From contig CACZQN010000049.1 of assembly GCA_902783375.1 (NCBI GenBank), positions 39,620 to 103,619 of the forward strand: a DNA stretch of 64,000 nucleotides, given 5' to 3'. The position numbers were made by a program, and so were the translations under genes. Below, piece after piece: positions 16,811 through 25,028 of this stretch. Within the stretch, counting starts at the first letter, position 1; the number at the start of each line of letters is the position of its first letter. Under the pieces are notes generated by a model. The model ran no database searches and was not told the DNA's origin. It worked only from the letters and a program-made list of their open reading frames with translations. The DNA comes from an uncultured Lachnospiraceae bacterium. Lineage in GTDB: Bacteria > Bacillota > Clostridia > Lachnospirales > Lachnospiraceae.

Positions 16811-18079
16811 CAGGCTCTTGCCGCCCATGTACGGACGCAGGACTTCCGGAATCCGGACACTGCCGTCCTCATTCAGGTTGTTCTCAAGGAATGCAATCAG
16901 CATCCGCGGCGGAGCAACGACGGTGTTGTTCAGGGTTGTTGCGAAATAGTTGCCGTTCTCTCCACGGACACGGATTCCAAGTCTTCTGGCCTGTGCGTCA
17001 CCGAGATTCGAGCAGCTGCCGACTTCGAAATACTTCTTCTGTCTTGGGGACCATGCCTCGACGTCGAGGGACTTCACCTTCAGGTCCGCAAGGTCACCGG
17101 AGCAGCACTCCAGCGTCCGGACCGGGATGTCCATCGAGCGGAACAGATCGACGGTATTCTTCCACATCTGGTCATACCAGTAATTTGCATCCTCCGGCTT
17201 GCAGACGACGATCATCTCCTGCTTCTCGAACTGGTGGATTCTGTAGACGCCACGCTCCTCGATACCGTGCGCGCCCTTTTCTTTCCGGAAGCACGGGGAG
17301 TAGCTGGTCAGGGTCTGCGGCAGATCTGCCTCGTTCAGAGTCTGCTCTTTGAAGCGGCCGATCATGGAATGCTCACTGGTTCCGATCAGATAGAGGTCTT
17401 CGCCCTCGATCTTATACATCATGGAATCCATCTCTGCAAAGCTCATGACACCGGTCACGACATCGCTTCTGATCATGAACGGCGGGATGCAGTAGGTAAA
17501 TCCACGGTCAATCATAAAGTCTCTTGCATAGGCAAGGACAGCCGAATGCAGTCTGGCAATGTCACCGATCAGATAGTAGAAACCATTTCCTGCGACTCTT
17601 CTGGCACTGTCAAGGTCGATTCCGTGCAGTTTCTCCATGATATCGGTATGATAAGGAACTTCAAAATCCGGAACAAACGGCTCGCCGAAGCGCTCGATCT
17701 CCACGTTTTCGGAATCGTCTCTGCCGATCGTGACACTCGGATCGATAATATTCGGGATCCGCATCATGATCTCTTTGACTTTTGCAGACAGTTCGTTCTG
17801 CTTCTCTTCGAGAGCAGCAAGCTCTGCGGTATCAGCAGTTACCTTTGCCTTCAGTTCCTCTGCTTCTTCTTTCTTGCCCTGAGCCATCAGACCACCGATC
17901 TGCTTGCTGATCTTGTTCTTCTCGGCACGCAGCGCATCACCCTTCTGCTGGGTCTCGCGGTTCTCTTTGTCCAGTGCAATGACTTCATCGACAAGCGGAA
18001 GCTTCTCATCCTGGAATTTGTTGCGGATGTTCTGCTTGACGATCTCCGGGTTCTCTCTTACAAACCTGATATCTAACAT
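16799..18079 (-). CDS. serS: Seryl-tRNA synthetase
   Basis: 426 aa, normal bacterial length. Charges tRNA-Ser with serine. The N-terminal antiparallel coiled-coil arm (about 27-105, Lys/Glu-rich) grips the long variable arm of tRNA-Ser. The class II core shows 'GNGFYYLIGDIARLHSAVL' near motif 1, 'TSYSPCFRKEKGAHGIEERGVYRIHQF' region as motif 2 (quoted in part: FRKEKG), and motif 3 'NTVVAPPRMLIAFLENN'. It starts 26 bases after mecA, leaving no room for a T-box leader. tRNA-Ser(CGA) lies 3.4 kb away, beyond lon. Confidence 0.97.
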   Translation of the reverse strand: MLDIRFVRENPEIVKQNIRNKFQDEKLPLVDEVIALDKENRETQQKGDALRAEKNKISKQIGGLMAQGKKEEAEELKAKVTADTAELAALEEKQNELSAKVKEIMMRIPNIIDPSVTIGRDDSENVEIERFGEPFVPDFEVPYHTDIMEKLHGIDLDSARRVAGNGFYYLIGDIARLHSAVLAYARDFMIDRGFTYCIPPFMIRSDVVTGVMSFAEMDSMMYKIEGEDLYLIGTSEHSMIGRFKEQTLNEADLPQTLTSYSPCFRKEKGAHGIEERGVYRIHQFEKQEMIVVCKPEDANYWYDQMWKNTVDLFRSMDIPVRTLECCSGDLADLKVKSLDVEAWSPRQKKYFEVGSCSNLGDAQARRLGIRVRGENGNYFATTLNNTVVAPPRMLIAFLENNLNEDGSVRIPEVLRPYMGGKSLITP

Positions 18080-18105
18080 CTTCTTTTTCCTCTCGTATCC
18101 GTATT

Positions 18106-18804
18106 TTATAGCATCCGGAGGACAGACAGCGCCTTATCCCGGACGACGATCTTGCCAGCCTTGTCAAGTTCTTCCATCCGTTCTCTGCCTTCCGGAACAA
18201 AATAGCCATAATCATGAGCCATGACGCACATCTTCTCGAAGGAGTCATCACTCATCCTGTCCTTGTGGAGAATCAGCAGATATCCTCTGCCGTCCTGGTA
18301 CAGATCACTCCGGATCGCGCGGCCATAGGAAATCGCCTCTGCGAACTCCGTGACCAGATCCATATTCTCAAAGTGATAGGCCGGGAACAGCACATCCGGC
18401 TTCTTCTCCTGCTTCTCTTCTTCCTCTTTCTCAGGCTCAAGGCTGAACTCCGCTTCCTTCCGTTCATCCTGGGAGGAATCTCCTTTGCTTTCTTCCTGAT
18501 AGAGGTGGCTGAAGAGGCGCATCATATGGGAAAGAAAATCTTCCGTCTTACCGGCTGAGCTCGCAGCCGAATCGGAAATGGTGATGTTCAGGCCATCCGG
18601 AAGCTGCATGATCTTCATGGTCAGTGTATTCCCCTGAAGAGAATACCCCACTTCCGACTCGGCTCGCTTCAGCAGATCGTGGAGGAAGCCGGTCGCCGCT
18701 TCTGTCTGGTTCATAAAATCAGACAACTGCAGGCCATAGGCCTTCAATTCATCCGTTGTCATCTCACACCGGATGGTATCCCGATTCAGCTTAATGATCT
18801 TCAT
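18106..18804 (-). CDS. mecA: Adaptor protein MecA/NegB family
   Basis: 232 aa. N-terminal substrate-binding region (MKIIKLNRDTIRCEMTTDEL) and C-terminal ClpC-binding domain (about 140-225, 'LVTEFAEAISYGRAIRSDLY', 'HDYGYFVPEG') are separated by a highly acidic linker (110-137). In Bacillus MecA delivers ComK and other proteins to ClpCP. Here it lies between lon and serS, in the same direction, consistent with protein-turnover duties. A GGTG ribosome site precedes the ATG. It lies 83 bases after lon and 26 before serS. Confidence 0.9.
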   Translation of the reverse strand: MKIIKLNRDTIRCEMTTDELKAYGLQLSDFMNQTEAATGFLHDLLKRAESEVGYSLQGNTLTMKIMQLPDGLNITISDSAASSAGKTEDFLSHMMRLFSHLYQEESKGDSSQDERKEAEFSLEPEKEEEEKQEKKPDVLFPAYHFENMDLVTEFAEAISYGRAIRSDLYQDGRGYLLILHKDRMSDDSFEKMCVMAHDYGYFVPEGRERMEELDKAGKIVVRDKALSVLRML

Positions 18805-18887
18805 CTGTCACCTTTCTTCCACAATGCACATTCTACGGACACATCATGACACAAACGAAGCTCTTTTTCAAGTCCAAAGTTCGTCTT

Positions 18888-21290
18888 TTACGCGTTGATC
18901 GTCTGCAAAGATCCTGCCGGACGGACCGGAACAGTCGGAATTCCCGGCATCGCGATCGGATCATTCGCTGATTTTTCTTCCTGGAACGGGTCCACCGGAC
19001 CCGGAAGGACGATGCCGAGCGCCTCGCGGACGACATCCCGGATCTGGTCAACCAGAACGATCTCGAGGGCATTCTTCGTCTCCTCCGGAACCTCTGTCAG
19101 GTCATCCTTATTCTGCGAAGGGATCAGCACTTTGCGGATGCCGGCCCGCTCTGCAGCCATCAGCTTCTCCGGAAGGCCGCCGATCGGAAGAACCTGGCCG
19201 CGAAGGGAAAGTTCACCGGTCATCGCAATCTCCGGATTCACCGGAATGCCGGTGACAAGGGAGGTCAGCGCCGTAAACAGGGTGATTCCTGCAGACGGTC
19301 CGTCCTTCGGGACAGCACCGGATGGAACATGGATGTGGATATCCCGGTCTGCGAAATTCACCTTCTCGCCGGCAAAGTAGCGCCGCACCAGACTCATGGA
19401 TATCTCGGCAGATTCCCGCATCACATCGCCGAGCTGGCCGGTGATGGTCAGGCCACCCTTGCCCGGCATGGCTGTGGTCTCGATAAACAGAATCTCACCG
19501 CCCGCCTGCGTCCAGGCCAGACCAGTCGCAACGCCGGGAATCCCTTTCTTCAGGATCTGGTCATGCAGGGCACGCTTGGTTCCGAGCAGCTTCGGGAGGT
19601 CCTTCGTGCGGATCGTGACCTTGTCGATTCCTTCCTCAAGAATCCGCACGGCCGCCTGTCTGCACAGCAGATCCAGCTGCTTCTTCAGTCCGCGGACACC
19701 GGCTTCTGCCGTATAGTCACTGACCACCTTCCGGAGCACTGCATCCGAAATGGCGATATTCTTTTTCGTCAGCCCGGTCTCCTCGATCGACTTCTGCAGC
19801 AGATGCTCTTTCGCAATATGGAACTTGTCGTTCGCGGTATATCCGGAGAGCGCGATGACCTCCATACGGTCAAGCAGCGGCTCCGGAATGGTATCTGTTG
19901 TATTTGCCGTGCAGATAAAGACCACATTCGAGAGGTCATACGGCACGTTCATGTAGTGATCGGTAAAGGTCGTGTTCTGCTCCGGATCCAGGACCTCCAG
20001 GAGTGCGCTCGACGGATCACCGTCAAAGCCGCGGCTCGTGATCTTGTCGATCTCATCGAGCACCATCACCGGATTGTTCACGCCGACTTTGTGGATGGCA
20101 TCCATGATCCGGCCTGGCATCGCACCGATGTAGGTTCTTCTGTGACCGCGGATCTCCGCCTCATCCCGGATACCGCCGAAACTGATCCGGACGTATTTCC
20201 TGCCGAGGGCTTCTGCGATGCTTCTGCCCATGCTGGTCTTTCCGGTTCCGGGTGCACCGACAAACAGGATGATCGATCCCTTTGCGGAATGGCTGAGCGC
20301 CATCACCGCGATGTGCTGGAGAATCCGCTCCTTGACCTTTGCCAGACCGTAGTGATCTTTGTCGAGGATGGTTCTTGCCTCTGCAAGATTGATCTGCTGC
20401 TCCTCCGGCTTCTTCCACGGAAGATCGCCGACGAAATCAAGATATTCATAGAGGGAACTGTACTCATGATCCTCTCTCGGCAGGGAGCGGAAGCGCTGGA
20501 ACAGGCGGTCGATATCCGGCTTCACATCCGGCGGCAGCTCTGCGGCCTCAAGCTTCTTGCCAAGGACCTCGACATCCGAGACATTGTCCGGATCCATCTC
20601 ATCCAGTTCATCCTGCAGCAGTTCGATCTGGCGGCGGATCATGCCTTCCCGGTAAGCATTCCCCTGCTGGTCCTGGATCTTTCTGGTGATATCCGCCTGC
20701 AGCTCGATGGAATCCCGGTAGTGCATCATCGCGCGGACGATCATATCGGAGCGTCTGCTGACGGAATCCTCCGCAAGCAGGGCATATTTCTCTTCGACCG
20801 ACATATCCGCATAAGGACCGATGATGCTGATCACCTCATGGATATTGGTCAGTCTTTCTGAAAAATGCATCGCCCAGTTGCCCCACTGGAAATGCGACGC
20901 AATGTCAGTGAGACTCTGCAGAACCGCACGGAAATTCGCCCGCTTGTCCGCTTCCGGAAGATCATCCACCTCCGGCCGCACGAGGCAGTCTGCCGTCAGT
21001 TCCGTCGCACTGACATGCACATTGGTGACATCCACACGCTTGGTCGTCCGGACGGCAACCGCGATCTCATCCACCGTATTCCGGAGGGCCTTGATGATGC
21101 CGATCACGCCGATCGGATAGAAATCCGCGGCCGTCATCTCTTCTCTCGGCTTATCCTCCTTCAGCGGAAGGAGCAGGACCGGCTCCTCCATGCCAAGGCG
21201 GTTCCGCTCTGCCATGGTCAGGGTCTCCGGCTCCAGGTTGTACTGCACATCGGTTAAGATAATTGTATTATAGACAGGTATGATAATCAT
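18888..21290 (-). CDS. lon: ATP-dependent protease Lon
   Basis: 800 aa from the ATG at 21290 (AAAGGAG upstream; the frame stays open to 21344 but covers the promoter). Order: N-terminal substrate-binding LON domain (about 1-190), coiled linker (190-300), AAA+ with Walker A GAPGTGKT (345-352) and Walker B 'VMVLDEID', and the S16 protease domain with catalytic Ser666 (PKDGPSAGIT) and Lys709. Cytoplasmic serine-lysine protease degrading misfolded and regulatory proteins. The C-terminal tail (about 770-800) is Pro-rich and longer than in E. coli Lon. A clear housekeeping promoter lies upstream, and no CtsR or HrcA operator is recognisable. Confidence 0.96.
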   Translation of the reverse strand: MIIIPVYNTIILTDVQYNLEPETLTMAERNRLGMEEPVLLLPLKEDKPREEMTAADFYPIGVIGIIKALRNTVDEIAVAVRTTKRVDVTNVHVSATELTADCLVRPEVDDLPEADKRANFRAVLQSLTDIASHFQWGNWAMHFSERLTNIHEVISIIGPYADMSVEEKYALLAEDSVSRRSDMIVRAMMHYRDSIELQADITRKIQDQQGNAYREGMIRRQIELLQDELDEMDPDNVSDVEVLGKKLEAAELPPDVKPDIDRLFQRFRSLPREDHEYSSLYEYLDFVGDLPWKKPEEQQINLAEARTILDKDHYGLAKVKERILQHIAVMALSHSAKGSIILFVGAPGTGKTSMGRSIAEALGRKYVRISFGGIRDEAEIRGHRRTYIGAMPGRIMDAIHKVGVNNPVMVLDEIDKITSRGFDGDPSSALLEVLDPEQNTTFTDHYMNVPYDLSNVVFICTANTTDTIPEPLLDRMEVIALSGYTANDKFHIAKEHLLQKSIEETGLTKKNIAISDAVLRKVVSDYTAEAGVRGLKKQLDLLCRQAAVRILEEGIDKVTIRTKDLPKLLGTKRALHDQILKKGIPGVATGLAWTQAGGEILFIETTAMPGKGGLTITGQLGDVMRESAEISMSLVRRYFAGEKVNFADRDIHIHVPSGAVPKDGPSAGITLFTALTSLVTGIPVNPEIAMTGELSLRGQVLPIGGLPEKLMAAERAGIRKVLIPSQNKDDLTEVPEETKNALEIVLVDQIRDVVREALGIVLPGPVDPFQEEKSANDPIAMPGIPTVPVRPAGSLQTINA

Positions 21291-21316
21291 GCTGCGACTC
21301 CTTTCCTTTTTACAAC

Positions 21317-21344
21317 ATGATACCACATTATGATAATTTGTCAA
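21317..21344 (-). promoter_or_regulatory. Predicted lon promoter
   Basis: Minus strand TTGACA (21344-21339), 16-base AT-rich spacer, TATCAT (21322-21317), 27 bases before the lon ATG. The region is strikingly AT-rich compared with its surroundings. Confidence 0.75.
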
Positions 21345-21431
21345 GCATCTTATATAATATTAAACGCAAATTATGTCTCTTCCTGTGTGAATCGGGTCTC
21401 TGGATCGGTCCCAGGGTAATCTAAAGATGCC

Positions 21432-21475
21432 AAAAAGCCCGGAAAATCAAGGTTTTTCTTGACTTTCCGGGCTTT
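21432..21475 (-). terminator. Terminator downstream of tRNA-Ser
   Basis: A long hairpin: on the minus strand AAAGCCCGGAAAGTCAAG, short A-rich loop, CTTGATTTTCCGGGCTTTTT with one mismatch. It ends the tRNA transcript 11 bases after the mature 3' end. Confidence 0.9.
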
Positions 21476-21485
21476 CTTCATAGAG

Positions 21486-21573
21486 CGGAGCGGGAGGGAT
21501 TCGAACCCTCGAGCCTGTTACCAGACTACCTGATTTCGAGTCAGGGCCGTTATGACCACTTCGATACCGCTCC
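21486..21573 (-). tRNA. tRNA-Ser (anticodon CGA)
   Basis: 88 nt. Acceptor stem GGAGCGG (21573-21567) pairs with CCGCTCC (21493-21487), discriminator G. Anticodon stem-loop CTGACTCGAAATCAG gives anticodon CGA, reading UCG. The long variable arm and GGTTCGAATCC T-loop are typical of class II tRNA-Ser. The CCA end is not encoded. Confidence 0.95.
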
Positions 21574-21627
21574 GGATCAAAGCACTCCGATATCATACGC
21601 TTTTCTTCGCGGATTTGCAAGTACTTT

Positions 21628-23208
21628 TTACGCCATTTCAAACAATTCCGCAAAGGCAAAGGTAAAGGTCGTCCCGTTCCCCACCTCACTGATGACTGAG
21701 ATGGATCCGTCATGCCTGGTGCAGATCTCTCTGGCGATGGCAAGGCCGAGTCCCGATCCTTTCGCATTCTGCCGCAGTTTGGAGCGGTAGAACTTATCGA
21801 AAATATGCGGCAGTTCTTCTGCGGAGATCCCGACGCCGTGATCCCGGATGGTGATCAGGATCTGGCGGTTCCGGTACTCGACCGCATTCTTCAGTTCCTC
21901 CGGAAGTGCCAGATTCAGCGATTCCGCACTGGCCGCATCTTTCTGTCCCTGCTTCGGAAGGCCATCCTCCTCCCGGATCCGGACATCGATGATGCCGCCG
22001 TCTTTTGAGAACTTGACCGCATTATCGAGAATAACCATAAACATCTGCTGGATCCGGTCATAGTCCCCGTAGATCAGCATGACATCCGTATCAGGTTTCT
22101 GGACACGGACGGAGATGCCCCGCTCCGCGCCGAGCGCTCCCGTACTGCGGACCAGTTCGTCGAGGATTTCCAGCAGGTTGATCGGCTCGCGGTCGATCAC
22201 AAAATCCGGATTCTGCAGCTTCGAGAGCGTCAGCAGATCCCCCACCAGGCGCTCCATGCTCTTGGTCTCATCGACCATTCTGGAATAGTACTGCTTCGTC
22301 GTCTCTTCATCCGAGACAACGCCGTCCAGGAGCGTCTCGGTATAGGCACGGACAACCGTGATCGGCGTCCGCAGCTCATGCGAAACATTTGCAAAGAAAT
22401 CCATCCGCATCTGTTCCATGTCGGCCCGCTCCTGCTCTGCCAGCCGCAGGCGGTCTGCAAGGCTGTCGATGGCACCGGCCAGTTCACCCATCTCATTCTC
22501 TTCATGGATGCCAGTATGGGCAGAATAATCTCCGTCCGCCAGTTCCATGGCCGTCTGCCGCATCCCCGAGAGTGGGATACTGATCCTCCGCACCACCAGG
22601 AGGCCGAGGACGAGGGACATCAGCAGGGCGATGAACAGACTGATCGAGACGATGCGGAAACTCTGCACCACGACGATTCTCTGTCCTTCCGCGACCTGGT
22701 TCACGAGCACGGCACCGCAGACGGCACCGTCCATATCGGTAATCGGCGCGCCGACAAACTGATAATTCGCCTCATAGGTATCGGAGTAAACCGTCAGGTC
22801 CGCGATCTGCCCGGAAAAGACTTCCGCAAGCATCGGAGCGACCTCCGCCACATCTTCCGCCGTCAGGGCGATGTTGGTATACTTCTGGTCCATCGGATGA
22901 TCCGGATTCGCCAGAATCCAGACATCGTTGGTCTCCAGTTCTTCGAGCACTTCCATAAAGGAAGGATAACTGATGTAATCCTCATCCTGGACGAATTCCG
23001 AAACACGGTCCGCGATGCTCTTCGCCTGTCTGGCCAGCAGCGTCCGGTTCTGATTCATGGAAATCGTCGAATACATCTGCACAAAAATAACGCCGACCAG
23101 AATGGCAAAGAGGATCATCACAATTGCAAAGTTGCGGAAAATCATAAAAAAGAGACTATGGGTGATCTGCCGGATCCGATGGCCACTCTCCGTCCTGTTC
23201 TCACGCAT
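21628..23208 (-). CDS. Membrane sensor histidine kinase (PhoR/ResE-like)
   Basis: 526 aa. Helix 1 at about 23-45, extracytoplasmic Cache/PAS-like sensor about 46-182, helix 2 at about 185-207, HAMP (208-262), HisKA with His277 in 'FANVSHELRTPIT', and HATPase with 'MVILDNAVKFS', 'DHGVGIS' and 'KGSGLGLAIA'. A low-complexity insert (about 410-440, QGQKDAASAESLNL) splits the ATPase domain. It follows its regulator by 47 bases. Signal unknown; linkage to a divergent secreted Ig-like protein hints at envelope sensing. Confidence 0.93.
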   Translation of the reverse strand: MRENRTESGHRIRQITHSLFFMIFRNFAIVMILFAILVGVIFVQMYSTISMNQNRTLLARQAKSIADRVSEFVQDEDYISYPSFMEVLEELETNDVWILANPDHPMDQKYTNIALTAEDVAEVAPMLAEVFSGQIADLTVYSDTYEANYQFVGAPITDMDGAVCGAVLVNQVAEGQRIVVVQSFRIVSISLFIALLMSLVLGLLVVRRISIPLSGMRQTAMELADGDYSAHTGIHEENEMGELAGAIDSLADRLRLAEQERADMEQMRMDFFANVSHELRTPITVVRAYTETLLDGVVSDEETTKQYYSRMVDETKSMERLVGDLLTLSKLQNPDFVIDREPINLLEILDELVRSTGALGAERGISVRVQKPDTDVMLIYGDYDRIQQMFMVILDNAVKFSKDGGIIDVRIREEDGLPKQGQKDAASAESLNLALPEELKNAVEYRNRQILITIRDHGVGISAEELPHIFDKFYRSKLRQNAKGSGLGLAIAREICTRHDGSISVISEVGNGTTFTFAFAELFEMA

Positions 23209-23255
23209 AGTCTCTGATTCCTCTCTGCCGGAAGAAAGATCCTGCCCTCAGCAGG

Positions 23256-23960
23256 TCATCCCTTCTTCGTATCGGCGATCTCAAACTTATACCCGACTCC
23301 CCAGATGGTCTTGATGCTCCAGCCCGGGTGGTCCACTTTGTCAAGCTTTGCCCGCAGTCTCTTGATATGGGAGTCGACCGTCCGGCTGTCGCCGAAGTAA
23401 TCGAAGCCCCAGAGGCTGTCAAGCAGGTTGTCTCTGGTAAAGACCTTGTTCGGATTCCCTGCCAGTGTCCACATGGTCTCGATCTCTTTCTTGGTCAGGG
23501 AGATCTTCTCCTCCCCGATGTGCAGGGAATACTCATCCAGGTTGATCACCAGATTATCGATCCGGATCACATTCTCCTGGTTCCCGGTCTTTTCACTTTT
23601 CTCCATCCGTCTCAGCACGGCACGGACACGGGCCATCACTTCGCTTGGTGAAAATGGCTTGACGATGTAGTCATCTGCGCCGATATCGAGTCCCATGATC
23701 CGCTCGAAATCCTCTCCGCGCGCCGTGACGAGAATCACCGGCACATCCGACTTGTCCCGGATCCTCCGGCAGACCTCATATCCGTCCACCTTCGGCATCA
23801 TCACATCCAGGAGCACCACCGCCGGGGAGTATTCTTCAAAACAGCGGAGCGCATCCTCTCCGTCCTTCGCGATCACCGGAATGAAGCCCTCTTTTTTGGA
23901 ATACGCTGCCAGAATATCTGTAATATCTTTATTATCATCAGCAATCAGAATATGCTGCAT
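23256..23960 (-). CDS. OmpR/PhoB-family response regulator
   Basis: 234 aa from the ATG at 23960 (AGGAGG five bases upstream; the open frame to 23990 is not used). Receiver with Asp52 as phospho-acceptor (VVLLDVMMP), Thr79 and Lys101 (IVKPF); winged-helix domain about 130-230 with 'LTKKEIETMWTLAGN' and 'DSRTVDSHIKRLRAKL'. Partner of the kinase encoded just downstream. A consensus-like promoter with an inverted repeat over its -35 box lies upstream, which would fit autoregulation. Confidence 0.94.
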   Translation of the reverse strand: MQHILIADDNKDITDILAAYSKKEGFIPVIAKDGEDALRCFEEYSPAVVLLDVMMPKVDGYEVCRRIRDKSDVPVILVTARGEDFERIMGLDIGADDYIVKPFSPSEVMARVRAVLRRMEKSEKTGNQENVIRIDNLVINLDEYSLHIGEEKISLTKKEIETMWTLAGNPNKVFTRDNLLDSLWGFDYFGDSRTVDSHIKRLRAKLDKVDHPGWSIKTIWGVGYKFEIADTKKG

Positions 23961-24022
23961 ATCATCCTCCTTCGAGAAATGGTCTTCCACTGACTTCCTG
24001 ATATTGTCGATTATAGTAGTAG

Positions 24023-24051
24023 ATTATAGCGGAACAATGGCACATTTTCAA
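24023..24051 (-). promoter_or_regulatory. Promoter of the two-component operon
   Basis: Minus strand TTGAAA (24051-24046), 17 bases, TATAAT (24028-24023). An inverted repeat ACATTTT (24042-24048) / AAAATGT (24054-24060) covers the -35 box and could be an operator. Confidence 0.7.
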
Positions 24052-24131
24052 GAAAAATGTACCTTTCATGACACCATTCTGACAAAGTTCTCGGCTATGA
24101 TCCCGATAGGCTTAGACAAAGACGGAGGATT

Positions 24132-24887
24132 ATGCCAATGAAACACCTTATCCGTAAGGTTGCTCTGTCCTGTCTGGTTCTGATGTGTCTTCTCCTGTCC
24201 CCCGCGCTGCGCACAACGGTGTTTGCCGGGGAGGTACTGACAGCAGAGGAGCTTAAAGAACCAAAGTTGAATGTTACCTCGCTGTCGATGGTAACTGATG
24301 ATAAATTCACGATACGAGTTTATAACCTGACAGAGACGCAGACAGCCACATTTAAAACTGACGATGCTGAGATTGCCAGTGTTACAGCTGCCGGCCGTGT
24401 AACAGCCGGTAAAGTAGGTGAAACGATCATCACTGTTACAGTGAAAGACAGTGACACAGATGCACTGGCAACATTTAAGTGCAGTGTTTCAGTCGGACCG
24501 CCGGCACTCAGTGTCCGGCTTACACTGAACACCCTTACCTTGGAGGTTGGGAAGCGGAAAACACTGCAAACCATTCTGAAGCCGAACACGACTACAGAAA
24601 TTGCAGTGTATCGAAGCACAAACCCAGAGGTAGCCACTGTCAGTGCAACCGGCAAAGTGATTGCAAAGTCTGTCGGAACGACACTGATCATTGCAGAGAT
24701 CGCGAACGGGCGTTATGATGTCTGCGAAGTTACCGTTGAGGAAGCAGCGATAACTGAAGAGGTCATCATTGACAATGCTCTCCCGGCCATTCCGGTTACA
24801 CCGGCCGCACCGGTTATCACAGAGGAAATCATTCCGGCGATTCCGCAGAATGTCTCTCCTCTCCCGATCCTGGATCCAGTACAGTGA
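24132..24887 (+). CDS. Secreted protein with two bacterial Ig-like (BIG2) domains
   Basis: 251 aa. Signal peptide of about 32 residues (basic start, hydrophobic LSCLVLMCLLLSPAL, cleavage likely after VFA-G). Two BIG2 domains follow, about 44-122 and 125-205, each with the typical 'D-EIASVTAAGRVTAGKVGETIITV' / 'NPEVATVSATGKVIAKSVGTT' pattern. The tail (210-251) is rich in Pro, Ala, Ile and Val and has no sortase motif or membrane anchor. Ribosome site GGAGG precedes the ATG at 24132; an ATG two codons later is possible. Divergent from the two-component operon. Function unknown; an adhesion or cell-wall binding role is typical of BIG2 proteins. Confidence 0.85.
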   Translation: MPMKHLIRKVALSCLVLMCLLLSPALRTTVFAGEVLTAEELKEPKLNVTSLSMVTDDKFTIRVYNLTETQTATFKTDDAEIASVTAAGRVTAGKVGETIITVTVKDSDTDALATFKCSVSVGPPALSVRLTLNTLTLEVGKRKTLQTILKPNTTTEIAVYRSTNPEVATVSATGKVIAKSVGTTLIIAEIANGRYDVCEVTVEEAAITEEVIIDNALPAIPVTPAAPVITEEIIPAIPQNVSPLPILDPVQ

Positions 24888-24908
24888 TGCACCTGAGCAA
24901 GTGTAAAG

Positions 24909-24950
24909 AAAAGGGGCTGTGAATTGAAACTTCAATTCACAGCCCCTTTT
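24909..24950. terminator. Bidirectional-type terminator, perfect 20-bp inverted repeat
   Basis: AAAAGGGGCTGTGAATTGAA (24909-24928), AC loop, and its exact complement (24931-24950). It works for the BIG2 gene on the plus strand and, with its A/T ends, potentially on the minus strand too. Confidence 0.9.
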
Positions 24951-24969
24951 CCTGTCTTCTGCGCAGATC

Positions 24970-25006
24970 AAAACCCCGGACATTTTCATCTGTCCGGGGT
25001 TTCTTA
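24970..25006. terminator. Terminator of the 5'-nucleotidase gene
   Basis: AAACCCCGGACA / TGTCCGGGGTTT, a 12-bp perfect stem around an 8-base loop, lies 23 bases after the minus-strand 5'-nucleotidase stop. Together with the adjacent 24909-24950 hairpin it separates two convergent genes. Confidence 0.85.
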
Positions 25007-25028
25007 TGATTACATCATTCTTCTTTCA

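Noticed and set aside
18079..18106. T-box leader for serS
   Set aside because: Only 26 bases separate mecA and serS, too few for a T-box.
21291..21380. CtsR or CIRCE heat-shock operator at the lon promoter
   Set aside because: No GGTCAAA tandem or TTAGCACTC inverted repeat is present; only a plain AT-rich promoter was found.
23961..23990. Longer start for the second response regulator
   Set aside because: The frame is open, but AGGAGG sits just before the ATG at 23960 and the product then begins like other regulators.
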